From Sphingomonas ginkgonis (GTDB taxonomy: Bacteria; Pseudomonadota; Alphaproteobacteria; Sphingomonadales; Sphingomonadaceae), in contig NZ_RWJF01000001.1 of the NCBI RefSeq assembly GCF_003970925.1, positions 1,296,501-1,360,500 on the forward strand: a stretch of 64,000 bases of DNA, written 5' to 3'. Both the position numbers and the translations under genes were made by a program. Each line of letters opens with the position of its first letter. Positions within the stretch are counted from its first letter, which is position 1. Positions 36,673 through 46,023 of the stretch are shown here, in pieces. The notes under the pieces were generated by a model. The model was not told the origin of the DNA. It did not search any database and saw only the letters and a list, made by a program, of their open reading frames with translations.

Positions 36673-37418
36673 GCGAGGCGCCCGCCTCGACCAGCCGCTG
36701 GGACGCGGCGGCCTATGCGGCGGCGGGCAGCTTCGTTCCGGCGCTCGGCGCCGCCGCGCTCGACCTCCTCGCGCCGCAGCCCGGCGAGCGGATCCTCGAC
36801 GTCGGCTGCGGCGACGGGGTGCTGACCGAGCAGATCGCCTTCCGCGGCGCCGACGTGGTCGGGATCGACGCCGATCCTTCGATGGTCGCCGCGGCCAAGG
36901 AACGCGGCCTCGACGTCCGGCTCGGCAGCGCGGAGACGATGGCCTTCGCGCCCAACTTCGACGCCGCCTTCTCCAACGCCGCGCTGCACTGGATGCTGGC
37001 GCGCGAGCGGGTCGCCGCCAACATTCTCGCCGCGCTGAAGGGAGGCGGGCGGTTCGCCGGCGAGATGGGCGGGGAGGGCAATATCGCCCGGCTCCAGGCC
37101 GCGCTCGACGAGGAGATGATCGTCCGCGGCTATGCCCCGCCCATAGAGGCGCACAACTGGTACCCGAGCGTCGAGGAGTTCGCCGCCGTCTACGAGGCGG
37201 CCGGGTTCGCCGAGATCGACGCCCGGCTGATCGAGCGGCCGACCCCGGTCCCGGGCGGGATTGCAGCCTGGGTCCCGACCTTCCGCAAGGGCTGGCTCGA
37301 CCGCGCCGGGGTCCCCGAGGACGAGCGCGCCGCGCTCGCCGAGGGGACGGCCGAGCGGTTCGGCAGCCATCCCGCCGACTATGTCCGACTTCGCTTCATC
37401 ATGAGGAAGCCCCACTGA
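36669..37418 (+). CDS. Class I SAM-dependent methyltransferase inside the gcv operon
   Basis: The 249-aa protein has the SAM motif [14 protein letters not shown] and the acidic loop [11 protein letters not shown], with ALHWML and EMGGEGN further on. This resembles trans-aconitate-type or ubiE-like small-molecule methyltransferases. No ATG or GTG precedes the fold, so the start is most likely the TTG overlapping the gcvH stop (TTGA). The stop overlaps gcvPA by one base (TGATG). The tight packing implies co-expression with glycine cleavage, but the substrate is unknown. Confidence 0.85.
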   Translation: MSEAPASTSRWDAAAYAAAGSFVPALGAAALDLLAPQPGERILDVGCGDGVLTEQIAFRGADVVGIDADPSMVAAAKERGLDVRLGSAETMAFAPNFDAAFSNAALHWMLARERVAANILAALKGGGRFAGEMGGEGNIARLQAALDEEMIVRGYAPPIEAHNWYPSVEEFAAVYEAAGFAEIDARLIERPTPVPGGIAAWVPTFRKGWLDRAGVPEDERAALAEGTAERFGSHPADYVRLRFIMRKPH

Positions 37419-38776
37419 TGCGTTACCTTCCGCTGCGCGACGAGGATCGCGCCGCCATGCTCGAGACGATCGGCGCGCCCGACGTCGAGGCGCTGTTCAG
37501 CGACGTGCCCGAGGAAGCCCGGCTGTCCGGCCCGATTGAGGGGCTGCCGCTGCACGCCTCGGAGATGGCCGTCGAACGGCACCTCGGCGCGCTCGCGCGG
37601 ATGAACGTGCCGGCGGGCGAGGTGCCCTTCTTCCTCGGCTGCGGGGCGTACAAGCATCACGTCCCCGCCAGCGTCGACCACATCATCCAGCGCGGCGAGT
37701 TCCTGACCGCCTACACGCCTTACCAGCCGGAGATTGCTCAAGGGACCCTGCAGGTCCTGTTCGAGTTCCAGAGCCAGGTCGCCCGGCTGCTCGGCTGCGA
37801 GGTGGCGAACGCCTCGATGTACGACGGCTCGACCGCCTGCTGGGAAGCGATCGGCATGGCGCGGCGGATCACCCGCAAGACGCGGGCGCTGGTCTCGGCC
37901 GGGCTCCACCCGCACTATGTCTCGGTCTGCAAGACGATGGCGAAGTTCACCGGCGACACGCTGGAGACGGCGGTGCCGGCGCTCGCCGCCGACAGCGACC
38001 TCGCCGACCTCGCGAGCCGGATCGACGACCGGACCAGCTGCGTCGTCGTTCAATATCCCGACATCCTCGGCCGCATCGAGGATCTCCAGCCGCTCGCCGA
38101 CGCGGCGCACGCCAAGGGGGCGCTGCTGGTGGCGGTGGTGACCGAGCCGGTGGCGCTCGGCGCCTGCCGCGCGCCGGGCGAGATGGGCGCGGACATCGTG
38201 GTCGGTGAGGGCCAGTCGATCGGCGTCGGGCTGCAGTTCGGCGGTCCCTATGTGGGGCTGTTCGCCACCCGCGAGAAATATGTCCGGCAGATGCCCGGGC
38301 GGCTCGCCGGCGAGACGGTCGACGCCGAGGGCAAGCGCGGCTTCGTGCTGACGCTCTCGACCCGCGAGCAGCATATCCGCCGCGAGAAGGCGACCAGCAA
38401 CATCTGCACCAACTCGGGCCTCTGCGCGCTGGCGTTCAGCGTCCACATGACCTTGCTCGGCGAGAAGGGGCTGAAGCAGCTCGCGGCGATCAACCACGCC
38501 AGGGCGGTGGCGACGGCCGAGCGGCTGGCGGCGATCCCGGGGGTGGAGCTGGTCACCCCCGCCTTCTTCAACGAGTTCACGCTGAAGCTGCCGGTCGAGG
38601 CCCGCCCGGCGGTCCACGCGATGGTCGAGCGGCAGGTGCTCGGCGGCGTGTCGCTCGGGCGGCTCTACCCGGGCGAGGCGGCGCTCGCCAACGGGCTGGT
38701 GGTGGCGGTGACCGAGGTGGTGACCGACGCGGACATCGACGCGCTGGAAGCGGCGCTGAAGGAGGCAGTAGCGTGA
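37418..38776 (+). CDS. gcvPA: Glycine dehydrogenase (decarboxylating) subunit 1
   Basis: The 452-aa N-terminal half of the split P protein carries [52 protein letters not shown] and [10 protein letters not shown]. It forms a heterotetramer with GcvPB; the PLP lysine is in the partner. The stop overlaps the gcvPB GTG start. Confidence 0.97.
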   Translation: MRYLPLRDEDRAAMLETIGAPDVEALFSDVPEEARLSGPIEGLPLHASEMAVERHLGALARMNVPAGEVPFFLGCGAYKHHVPASVDHIIQRGEFLTAYTPYQPEIAQGTLQVLFEFQSQVARLLGCEVANASMYDGSTACWEAIGMARRITRKTRALVSAGLHPHYVSVCKTMAKFTGDTLETAVPALAADSDLADLASRIDDRTSCVVVQYPDILGRIEDLQPLADAAHAKGALLVAVVTEPVALGACRAPGEMGADIVVGEGQSIGVGLQFGGPYVGLFATREKYVRQMPGRLAGETVDAEGKRGFVLTLSTREQHIRREKATSNICTNSGLCALAFSVHMTLLGEKGLKQLAAINHARAVATAERLAAIPGVELVTPAFFNEFTLKLPVEARPAVHAMVERQVLGGVSLGRLYPGEAALANGLVVAVTEVVTDADIDALEAALKEAVA

Positions 38777-40389
38777 CGATCAATCCCTCCGGCTGGCGCC
38801 CCGCCGCCCCGAGCGACGCGATGGGCGACGCGCCCGTCACCACCACCGGCAACCGCGCGCTGATGCTCGAGGAGCCTTTGCTGTTCGAGATCGGCTCGAC
38901 CGACCGGACCGGGGTCGACTTCGAGACCACCGCTCCGGCCGCCGCCGGCCTCGGCGCGCTCGCCCGCGGCGACATCGGCCTGCCGGGCCTCACCGAGCCC
39001 GAGGCGGTCCGCCACTACACCCGCCTGTCGCGGCAGAACTACGCGATCGACCTCGGTCTCTTCCCGCTCGGCTCGTGCACGATGAAGCACAACCCGCGCC
39101 TCAACGAGAAATTGGCGCGGCTGCCCGGCTTCGCCGACATCCACCCGCTCGCCCCGCGCGAGACGGTGCAGGGCGCGCTCCAGCTCATCAACGAGCTCGC
39201 CGTCTGGCTGATCAGGCTGACCGGCATGCACGGCGTGGCGATGACCCCCAAGGCCGGTGCCCATGGCGAGCTGTGCGGCCTCCTCTGCATCCGCGCCGCG
39301 CTCGAGGCGCGGGGCGATGCGCGGCAGGTCGTGCTGGTGCCCGAGAGCGCGCACGGGACCAATCCGGCGACCGCCGCCTTCTGCGGCTACCGGGTCGAGA
39401 ACATCCCGGCGACCGAGGCCGGCCGGGTCGATCTCGAGGCACTCAAGGCCCGGCTCGGCCCCGACGTCGCCGCGGTGATGATCACCAACCCCAACACCTG
39501 CGGCCTGTTCGAACCGCAGATGCGCGAGATCAGCGATGCGGTCCACGCCGCCGGCGCCTTCGTCTATTGCGACGGGGCAAACTTCAACGCGATCGTCGGC
39601 AAGGTCCGCCCGGGCGACCTCGGCGTCGACGCGATGCACATCAACCTCCATAAGACCTTCTCCACCCCGCACGGCGGCGGCGGCCCGGGCTCCGGCCCGG
39701 TGGTCCTGTCGGAAGCGCTGAGCGCGTTCGCCCCGCTGCCCTACACGGCGCGCACCGCCGACGGCGTCGTTCACCTCGTCGAGGAGGAGGATGCCGAGCG
39801 TTTCTCGCAGGAGCATTTCGGCGGCCAGCTGCAGAGCTTCGGCCGGATGGTCGCCTTCCACGGCCAGATGGGCATGTTCACCCGCGCGCTGAGCTACATC
39901 CTCAGCCACGGCGCCGACGGCCTCCGCCAGGTCGCCGAGGACGCGGTGCTCAACGCCAACTACATCCTCCGCAGCCTCGAGGACGTGCTCGACGCGCCCT
40001 TCGCGAAGAGCGGCCCGTGCATGCACGAGGCGATCTTCTCCGACCGCGGCTTTGCCGGCGGCCTCAGCACGATCGATGTTGCCAAGGCGCTGATCGACGA
40101 AGGCTTCCACCCGATGACCATGTATTTCCCACTGGTCGTCCACGGCGCGATGCTGATCGAGCCGACCGAGACCGAGTCCAGGGCCAACCTCGACCAGTTC
40201 ATCACCGCGCTCCGCTCGATCGCCGAGCGGGCTCGCGCCGGCGACGAGAGCCTCAAGGCCGCCCCGCGCTTCGCCCCGCGGCGCCGGCTTGACGAGACGC
40301 TCGCCGCGCGCAAGCCTGTGCTGGCGTGGGACGAGCCGGCGCCGGACGGGGCCGGTCTGCCGACGCCGTCGGAAGTGGGGGACCGGTAG
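38773..40389 (+). CDS. gcvPB: Glycine dehydrogenase (decarboxylating) subunit 2
   Basis: This 538-aa PLP-containing half decarboxylates glycine. The PLP lysine is in [21 protein letters not shown], and [34 protein letters not shown] and DGANFNA are present. It starts at a GTG overlapping the gcvPA stop (GTGA). It closes the recognised gcv genes; a small membrane-protein gene follows after 1 bp. Confidence 0.97.
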   Translation: MTINPSGWRPAAPSDAMGDAPVTTTGNRALMLEEPLLFEIGSTDRTGVDFETTAPAAAGLGALARGDIGLPGLTEPEAVRHYTRLSRQNYAIDLGLFPLGSCTMKHNPRLNEKLARLPGFADIHPLAPRETVQGALQLINELAVWLIRLTGMHGVAMTPKAGAHGELCGLLCIRAALEARGDARQVVLVPESAHGTNPATAAFCGYRVENIPATEAGRVDLEALKARLGPDVAAVMITNPNTCGLFEPQMREISDAVHAAGAFVYCDGANFNAIVGKVRPGDLGVDAMHINLHKTFSTPHGGGGPGSGPVVLSEALSAFAPLPYTARTADGVVHLVEEEDAERFSQEHFGGQLQSFGRMVAFHGQMGMFTRALSYILSHGADGLRQVAEDAVLNANYILRSLEDVLDAPFAKSGPCMHEAIFSDRGFAGGLSTIDVAKALIDEGFHPMTMYFPLVVHGAMLIEPTETESRANLDQFITALRSIAERARAGDESLKAAPRFAPRRRLDETLAARKPVLAWDEPAPDGAGLPTPSEVGDR

Positions 40390-40390
40390 G

Positions 40391-40903
40391 ATGCACGGCA
40401 GCAGCGGAAGTTGGCTCCAGACGCTTCTGCCGCTGCTGATCATCGGCGTGGTCATGGCGCTCCGGCTCCGCTCTGCCGGGCGCGAGCGGCCGCTCAAGCT
40501 CGCCATGCTGTGGGTCGTCCCGCTGCTCTACGTCCTGCTGTGCGGGGTGGTGCTCGCCACCGCGCCGCCGGGCGGGATCGGCTGGCTGCTGTTCGCGGTC
40601 GCCCTGCTGATGGGCGGGCTGCTCGGCTGGCAGCGCGGCCGGATGATGGGGATCCGGGTCGACGAGGCGACCGGCACCGTGTGGCAGAAGAGCTCGCCCG
40701 CGGCCGTGTTCATGCTGATCGCGATCGTGGTCCTGCGCCGGGTCGCGATGCAGGCCTTCCCGGCCGATCCGCACGCCGGCGGCGCCGCGCTGATGGTGAC
40801 CGACGCGCTGCTCGGCTTCGCGCTTGGGCTGCTCAGCCTGACCCGGCTCGAGATGGGGCTGCGCGCCCGCCGCCTTCTCGCCGAGCACGCGCGCCCCGCT
40901 TGA
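40391..40903 (+). CDS. CcdC/DUF1453-like membrane protein
   Basis: The 170-aa product has four hydrophobic helices (about 10-28, 42-60, 62-80, 100-120) and the segment WQRGRMMGIRVDEATGTVWQKSSP between them. That segment resembles DUF1453/CcdC proteins, which are named after Bacillus cytochrome c maturation. The role here is unknown. It starts one base after gcvPB, and its stop overlaps the next gene, so it may belong to the end of the gcv transcript. Confidence 0.7.
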   Translation: MHGSSGSWLQTLLPLLIIGVVMALRLRSAGRERPLKLAMLWVVPLLYVLLCGVVLATAPPGGIGWLLFAVALLMGGLLGWQRGRMMGIRVDEATGTVWQKSSPAAVFMLIAIVVLRRVAMQAFPADPHAGGAALMVTDALLGFALGLLSLTRLEMGLRARRLLAEHARPA

Positions 40904-41496
40904 GCGGCGCCCAGTCGTCCCCTGCCGCCGCCCGCAACCGCGCGCCGATCGCCGCGGTGCTCGAGGGCTGGCTGCCCGAGCGCGGAACGGTGCTCGAGAT
41001 CGCCAGCGGCACCGGCGAGCATGCGCTCTTCCTCGCCCGCCGCTTTTCCGCCATCGAGTGGCAGCCGAGCGACGCCAGCGATGCCGCGCTCGCCTCCATC
41101 GCCGCCTGGCGCACCGAGGAAGGGCTGCCCAACCTCCGGCCGCCGCTCCGCCTCGACGTACGCGACGACTGGCCGGTGCTCGACGCGGCGGCGGTGCTGT
41201 GCATCAACATGGTCCACATCAGCCCGTGGGCGGCGTCGTTGGCGCTGCTGGACGGGTCGGCGCGACTGCTGGCGAGCGGCGCGCCGCTGATCCTCTACGG
41301 TCCGTGGATCGTCGACGGGGAGGAGACGGCACCGGGCAACCTCGCGTTCGACGCCGACCTCAGGCGCCGCGACCCGGCCTGGGGGCTGCGGCGGACCGGG
41401 ACCTTCCGCGAGGCGGCCGAGGAACGAGGCTTCGCCTTCGCGCAGATGCGCGACATGCCCGCGAACAACCGGATGCTGCTGTTCCGGAAGGTCTAG
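40900..41496 (+). CDS. DUF938 family SAM-dependent methyltransferase
   Basis: The 198-aa protein fits the DUF938 length and carries RNRAPIAAVLEGWLP, the SAM motif VLEIASGTGEHALFLA, WQPSDAS and LYGPWIVDG. The only plausible start is the TTG overlapping the preceding stop (TTGA). This is the second methyltransferase in the region with that arrangement. Its last 4 bp overlap the convergent PAP2 gene. The substrate is unknown. Confidence 0.85.
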   Translation: MSGAQSSPAAARNRAPIAAVLEGWLPERGTVLEIASGTGEHALFLARRFSAIEWQPSDASDAALASIAAWRTEEGLPNLRPPLRLDVRDDWPVLDAAAVLCINMVHISPWAASLALLDGSARLLASGAPLILYGPWIVDGEETAPGNLAFDADLRRRDPAWGLRRTGTFREAAEERGFAFAQMRDMPANNRMLLFRKV

Positions 41497-42104
41497 CGGG
41501 GCAGGTTCTGGCGGCGGAGGATGGCGACCCCGCCGAGCGCCCAGGCCGCGCCCAGCGACCAGCCGGCGATCACGTCCGACGGCCAGTGGACGCCGAGCAG
41601 CGGCCGGCTCATGCCCACCAGCACCGAGCCCAGCACCGCGAGCAGGACCGCCGGGCGCCGATGCCGCTCGGGAACGAGGATCATCGCCGCCATCAGCAGC
41701 GCCAGCATCGAGTTGCCCGAATGGCCGCTCGGGAAGCTGGTGCTGTGGACGATGACGGGGTGCGGATCGAGCGCGGGGCGGGCGCGGCCGACCAGCGCCT
41801 TGATCAGCTCGATCATCCCGCGCCCGCTGAGGATCACCGCGGCGAACACCAGCCCGCGGTGGTGACGGTCCTTCCACAGCAGCCAGGCGCCGCCGAGCAG
41901 CGCGATCCCGACCGTGGTCGGGCTGCTCCCGGCCATGGTCAGGCCGATGCCGACGTCCTCCAGCCACTCGTGCGCGAGCCGCTGCTTCATCAGCCAGCGC
42001 ACCACCGCGACGTCGACCGGGTTGGACGGGCCGCCGACCAGCCAGGCGACGAGGATCAGGAGGAGCAGAAAGGCGGTGAGGAGAAGGGCGCTGCGCTTGG
42101 TCAC
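41493..42104 (-). CDS. PAP2-family membrane phosphatase
   Basis: This 203-aa multi-helix protein has the three PAP2 motifs: KALVGRARP (KxxxxxxRP), SFPSGHS and SRPLLGVHWPSDV. Candidate substrates include undecaprenyl diphosphate, phosphatidic acid or phosphatidylglycerophosphate. It is divergent from the small PilZ gene, with a 48-bp gap. Confidence 0.9.
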   Translation of the reverse strand: MTKRSALLLTAFLLLLILVAWLVGGPSNPVDVAVVRWLMKQRLAHEWLEDVGIGLTMAGSSPTTVGIALLGGAWLLWKDRHHRGLVFAAVILSGRGMIELIKALVGRARPALDPHPVIVHSTSFPSGHSGNSMLALLMAAMILVPERHRRPAVLLAVLGSVLVGMSRPLLGVHWPSDVIAGWSLGAAWALGGVAILRRQNLPR

Positions 42105-42152
42105 GGTTTCTCGTTAAACGATGTTTTACGAAGGGGATGGCAGAAGTAGCGG

Positions 42153-42566
42153 ATGGACCAGATCGGAAGCGTACAGAATCGACGATCGCGTCGGTCGAAC
42201 GTGTTCATGACGGCGACGCTGGAATTCTCCGGCGCGTCGCTCGACGTCAAGCTGCGCAACCTCTCCGCGGAAGGCGCGCTGGTCGAGTCCGAGCATCTTC
42301 CCGTCGACGGCGCCGCGGTGGTGTTCCGGCGGCAGGAGCTGAGCGTGGCCGGGCGCGTCGCCTGGACCCGCGGCAAGCAGGCCGGCATCGCCTTCGATTC
42401 GAATCTCGCGCCGGAAGCGGTGCTGCGCCACATTCCCAGCCCCAAGCCGCGAGTGACGCCGGAGTTCCGGCGCCCGGGGCTCTCCTCGCGCCAGTTGACG
42501 AGCGAGGAGCGCAAGCTCGGCAGCGACTGGATGTGGCGGCCGGGGTTCGACCTTCCGGGGGAGTGA
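42153..42566 (+). CDS. Single PilZ-domain protein
   Basis: The 137-aa protein has an RRSRR motif at about residues 10-14 and NLSAEGALVES at about 37-47, matching the RxxxR and DxSxxG c-di-GMP contacts with Asn in place of the usual Asp. The C-terminal 40 residues are basic/proline-rich and of unknown fold. It converges with a two-PilZ-domain gene. Confidence 0.85.
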   Translation: MDQIGSVQNRRSRRSNVFMTATLEFSGASLDVKLRNLSAEGALVESEHLPVDGAAVVFRRQELSVAGRVAWTRGKQAGIAFDSNLAPEAVLRHIPSPKPRVTPEFRRPGLSSRQLTSEERKLGSDWMWRPGFDLPGE

Positions 42567-42713
42567 GCCGGGGACGGGCGCGCGCGCTCGTCATGGGTGC
42601 GCCGACGATCGTACCGCTGGGTGGAGACACGCCTCGGCTTTTCGCGCGCGGCGGCGACGCGGCCGCTCGCGACGTTCAAGACTGACGGGTAGTCGAGCGG
42701 ACCGGCGCCGCGC

Positions 42714-43343
42714 TCAGGCGGCGCGGCTGCGGTTCTGCTGTTCCTGGAGCCAGCTGACCAGCACCGGCAGCGGCAGCAGCCGGTTGAAGGTGATCCCGGT
42801 GAAGCGTCCGTCGCGCCAGCGCACCGTCCCGGGCTGCGGCGGCAGGGTGCCCAGCGTCACCACCACCTCGGCATCGCGGCCGAGCGTGTCGGTCCCCTCG
42901 ACCTTGACCCCGCCCTGCGAGATGTCGTGGACCCGCATCCGGTAGGTGGAGGCGCCCTCGCGGACCATCGCATAGGCGGTGATCTCGACCCGCGGCATGC
43001 GCGGGCGCGGCCCCTCGCTGCTGTTGGACAGCATCTCGATGACGTCGATCGGGCGGTCGAACTTCAGCCCCATCTGGGACTCGCGGACCCAGCCCACCTC
43101 GCCGACGATCGGCTGGCCGCTCTTCAGCTCGATGGTCAGGCGGGTTCCGACCGGCAGGTCGCAATAGGCGCGCACCATCATCCCGCCCGCGCTGATGTTC
43201 TTGATCAGGCACAGCTCGCGGCGGCCCTCGACGAGCATCGACCCGACGCGGAACAGCGTCATGTGGCGCTCGCCATCGCGCCGGTCCCGCGGCACCGGCG
43301 GCGCCGACTCGGACAGCGAATAGAGTGTCGTCTCCACCTGCAT
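42714..43343 (-). CDS. Tandem PilZ-domain protein
   Basis: The 209-aa product holds two PilZ domains. The first begins RDRRDGERH with IKNISAGGMMVRA (about residues 18-115), and the second has PRVEITAYAMVREG with VHDISQGGVKVEG (about 118-195). The first has the arginine-rich c-di-GMP motif; the second lacks a clear RxxxR and may be structural. I start at MQVETTLYSL; an ATG 25 codons upstream is the alternative. Confidence 0.82.
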   Translation of the reverse strand: MQVETTLYSLSESAPPVPRDRRDGERHMTLFRVGSMLVEGRRELCLIKNISAGGMMVRAYCDLPVGTRLTIELKSGQPIVGEVGWVRESQMGLKFDRPIDVIEMLSNSSEGPRPRMPRVEITAYAMVREGASTYRMRVHDISQGGVKVEGTDTLGRDAEVVVTLGTLPPQPGTVRWRDGRFTGITFNRLLPLPVLVSWLQEQQNRSRAA

Positions 43344-43542
43344 TTCGTCCACGCTTGCGCTCCACCAAGGGGCAGTCCGGCCCCAAGCTCCCTCCGACAC
43401 GTGAATCCTGGCTAACATTCGAGGCTTACCAAGAAATTAGAGTCTGAGCCGGATCGGCGGCAATCCGCTCGGCGGCTGTTCGTCGAAAGCTCGTTCCGCC
43501 GCCGCCACCATCGGCGTAGCCTCGTGGTTCAGGAGGTGTTCG

Positions 43543-44535
43543 ATGCGTCTCTTGCCCGCGCTTGCCCTGCTGCTCTCCGCCGCCGCTCCGGCCGAGCCGC
43601 CCGGGGTCACCCATTTCGACAGCGTCGCCGGGCCGCAGCCGGTCGACCCGGCGGCGGCGCCGGTGGACGTCAAGGGCCGCAGTGACCTGTTCGACCGGAT
43701 GACGGTGCCAGTCCGAATCGACGGGCGCGGGCCCTATCGCTTCGCGATAGACACCGGGGCCGACCGGACCGCCATCTCGCGCGAGCTGGCGGGCGCGCTC
43801 CGGCTCCCGGCGGGCAGCGCGGCGCAGCTCCACAGCGTGACCGGCCAGAGCCTCGTCGAGACGGTGACGATCGGCCAGCTCAGCCTCGCCGAGCGGCCGG
43901 TCCGGATCGTCGACGCGCCGCTATTGTCCGGGGTCGACATGGGGGCGGACGGGCTGCTCGGGGTCGACAGCCTGCGCGCGCGCTCGGTGCTGTTCGACTT
44001 CCGCGCCAACCGGCTGACGATCACCCCGGCGCGGCAGCGGATCGAGGTCGGCGACGACGAGCATGTGGTGACGGTCACCGCGCGCGAGCGCCGCGGGCGG
44101 CTGATCCTGACCCAGGCGGTGGCGGACGGGGTGCCGGTGGCGGTGGTGATCGACACCGGGAGCCAGGTGACGATCGCCAACCCCGCGCTGCGCGACCGGC
44201 TGTTGCGGCGGCGGCGCCTGCTCGACCTCGGCCCGGTCGAGCTGGTCTCGGTCACCGGCGGGGTGCTGCAGGGCAGCTATTCCATGCTCGATATGCTCGA
44301 TCTGGGCGATTTTACGCTCCAGAACATCCAAATAGCCATCACCAACGCCCACACGTTCAAGGCGCTGGGGCTGGAGCAGCGGCCGGCGCTGCTGCTGGGG
44401 ATGAACGCCATGCGGGCGTTCGACCGGATGGCGATCGACTTCGCGGCGCGCAAGCTGCGGATCGTCCTGCCGCGGAGCGCCGAGACGCCCGGGCCGATGC
44501 TGGCGATGCGGGGCACACCGCCGATCCGGCCCTAG
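43543..44535 (+). CDS. Secreted two-lobed retropepsin-like aspartyl protease
   Basis: The 330-aa protein has a signal peptide (LLPALALLLSAAAPA) and two aspartyl-protease half-sites. AIDTGADRTAIS lies at about residues 68-79 and VIDTGSQVTIANP at about 204-216, each followed by hydrophobic-hydrophobic-glycine strands (DGLLGVDSL, LLLGMNAM). Most bacterial retropepsin-like proteins carry a single motif and dimerise, so this reads as an internal duplication. Its last 4 bp overlap the convergent acyltransferase gene. GGAGGTG precedes the ATG. Confidence 0.85.
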   Translation: MRLLPALALLLSAAAPAEPPGVTHFDSVAGPQPVDPAAAPVDVKGRSDLFDRMTVPVRIDGRGPYRFAIDTGADRTAISRELAGALRLPAGSAAQLHSVTGQSLVETVTIGQLSLAERPVRIVDAPLLSGVDMGADGLLGVDSLRARSVLFDFRANRLTITPARQRIEVGDDEHVVTVTARERRGRLILTQAVADGVPVAVVIDTGSQVTIANPALRDRLLRRRRLLDLGPVELVSVTGGVLQGSYSMLDMLDLGDFTLQNIQIAITNAHTFKALGLEQRPALLLGMNAMRAFDRMAIDFAARKLRIVLPRSAETPGPMLAMRGTPPIRP

Positions 44536-45635
44536 ATCGACTCCGCCGCTCGGCTCGGTGGCCGCAAGGTGAAGCGGAGACCCTGCCGCGCGGATGGTAG
44601 CGGCCGGTGGGCGCGGCCGCCGAGCAGCGGCAGCACGACGGGAAGCCAGCGCTCCGCCGCCATTTCGACCATGATCGGCAGGAGGACGGCGAGGACCATT
44701 ACCTGCGCGAGCACTGCCGCCGGCGGCCCGGGGAGCACTCGCGTGAATGCCGCAAGGACGAGCGCGTGATACAGATAGATGACCATCGATCGCCGGCCGA
44801 TCCACGTGAGCCATGAGGATACCGGGGCCATGATGAGCAGCGACAGCAGCGCGCCGATCGAAGTGGCGGCACTGTCGATCTCGAGGCCCCGCAGCTGCGC
44901 CGAGCGGAGCAGACCAATCAGCAACAGGGCCGCGCCGGCGAGCAGCCTGGTCCTGGGCGGCGTCCCGTTGGCATCGATGAGTCCGAAGGCGAGGACGCCG
45001 GTCACGAAGTAGGGCAGGAAGTGGATGGCCTGACCGACCGAGAACAGCCGGATTGTGGACGTCCCGAATACCTCGCCGACCGCAACGGCGGCGATCAGCA
45101 GCAGGCATCCGGCGACCGAGTGCAGCAGGCGCTGCATTCCGCAGGCGAGCGCGAGGAAGATGAGGAACAGGGCCTCGACGAACCAGAGCTGGTAGCTGGG
45201 TTGCGCGATCGCCGCGACGAAATCGGGCGCCAGGTTCCCGAACGACCCATGGCCGAAGGTGGCGCGCAGCCCGAGCGTGAGCAACGTCACGAAGGCGAGC
45301 GGAACCAGCAGTCGTCTCGCCTTGCGCTGGAGGAAGCGCAGAGCCTGCCGTCCTTCAACGGGCCGGGCGGCATAGACATAGCCGGACAGGAAAATGAACA
45401 ACGGCATGCGGAGGAAGATGGCGAACTCGTTCGCACGGGCAAGGCCGTCGAGCGCCATCGGTTTGGCCAGCCGGACCTCGGCCACCGCATGGAAGAGGAT
45501 GAGCAGGACGCACGCGATCCCCCGCAGCGTGTCGACCCGCAGCGACGCGCGCGCGTCTGCATGGAGCACGTTGCTCCTGTTCTCGGCTGCTCCCGCAAAG
45601 GCTTCCGACGCCGAGAAGATATAAGGGTAAGTCAC
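44532..45635 (-). CDS. Acyltransferase family 3 membrane protein
   Basis: The 367-aa protein has about ten membrane helices and the family's N-terminal LRVDTLRGIACVLLILFHAV with its catalytic-type His. FLRMPLFIFLSGYVYA and LWFVEALFLIFLALA follow. Such enzymes O-acetylate or acylate sugars of surface polysaccharide. Its base composition looks less GC-rich than its neighbours, and the upstream gap is clearly AT-richer, which hints at acquisition near the tRNA-Lys gene. Confidence 0.88.
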   Translation of the reverse strand: MTYPYIFSASEAFAGAAENRSNVLHADARASLRVDTLRGIACVLLILFHAVAEVRLAKPMALDGLARANEFAIFLRMPLFIFLSGYVYAARPVEGRQALRFLQRKARRLLVPLAFVTLLTLGLRATFGHGSFGNLAPDFVAAIAQPSYQLWFVEALFLIFLALACGMQRLLHSVAGCLLLIAAVAVGEVFGTSTIRLFSVGQAIHFLPYFVTGVLAFGLIDANGTPPRTRLLAGAALLLIGLLRSAQLRGLEIDSAATSIGALLSLLIMAPVSSWLTWIGRRSMVIYLYHALVLAAFTRVLPGPPAAVLAQVMVLAVLLPIMVEMAAERWLPVVLPLLGGRAHRPLPSARQGLRFTLRPPSRAAESI

Positions 45636-45931
45636 GCTTTATGCCAGCTACGGATACAGTCCGTGAAGGCCGTATCGAGTATTAGATGGTTACTCTCACC
45701 AGCACCGGACTACTTGTCCAGCTGCAGCAAAGAAAAACATCATCTGAAACCATAATGGATGCGACGAAATTAAGAATGTAGTAATGTCGTGAAGTGGACA
45801 GTTCGTCCGAGGATTTAGCCGTGATCGTCTTCGAAGCTTGCATAAACTGATAGCCAGCAAGCGCGGCGCGCATGGGGGCCTATATCTGGCCGTCCGGCAG
45901 CACGCGCTGCTGATCGACGATGTCCGGAGCG
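45636..45931. other. G+C-poor gap with no supported gene
   Basis: This 296-bp stretch between the acyltransferase start and tRNA-Lys is visibly AT-richer than the rest (runs such as AAAGAAAAACATCATC and GAAATTAAGAATGTAG). The only open frame is a 63-codon minus-strand one without a convincing ribosome site or family. It probably holds the acyltransferase promoter and may be a remnant of transferred DNA. Confidence 0.5.
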
Positions 45932-46007
45932 TGGTGAGCCGTGCTGGATTCGAACCAGCGACCTACTGATTAAAAGTCAGTTGCTCTACCGACTGAGCTA
46001 ACGGCCC
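45932..46007 (-). tRNA. tRNA-Lys (anticodon TTT)
   Basis: The minus strand folds into a full cloverleaf. The acceptor stem is GGGCCGT/ACGGCTC, the D arm GCTCAGTCGGTAGAGC, the anticodon stem ACTGA/TCAGT around loop CTTTTAA, and the T arm CTGGTTCGAATCCAG. Discriminator A and an encoded CCA follow. The anticodon TTT reads lysine codons. It sits 16 bp after folK on the same strand and may be co-transcribed with it. Confidence 0.98.
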
Positions 46008-46023
46008 ACACACCGGGAGTGCC

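Noticed and set aside
45682..45873. 63-codon minus-strand frame in the G+C-poor gap
   Set aside because: There is no ribosome site, no conserved motif and no family; chance open frames are expected in this stretch.
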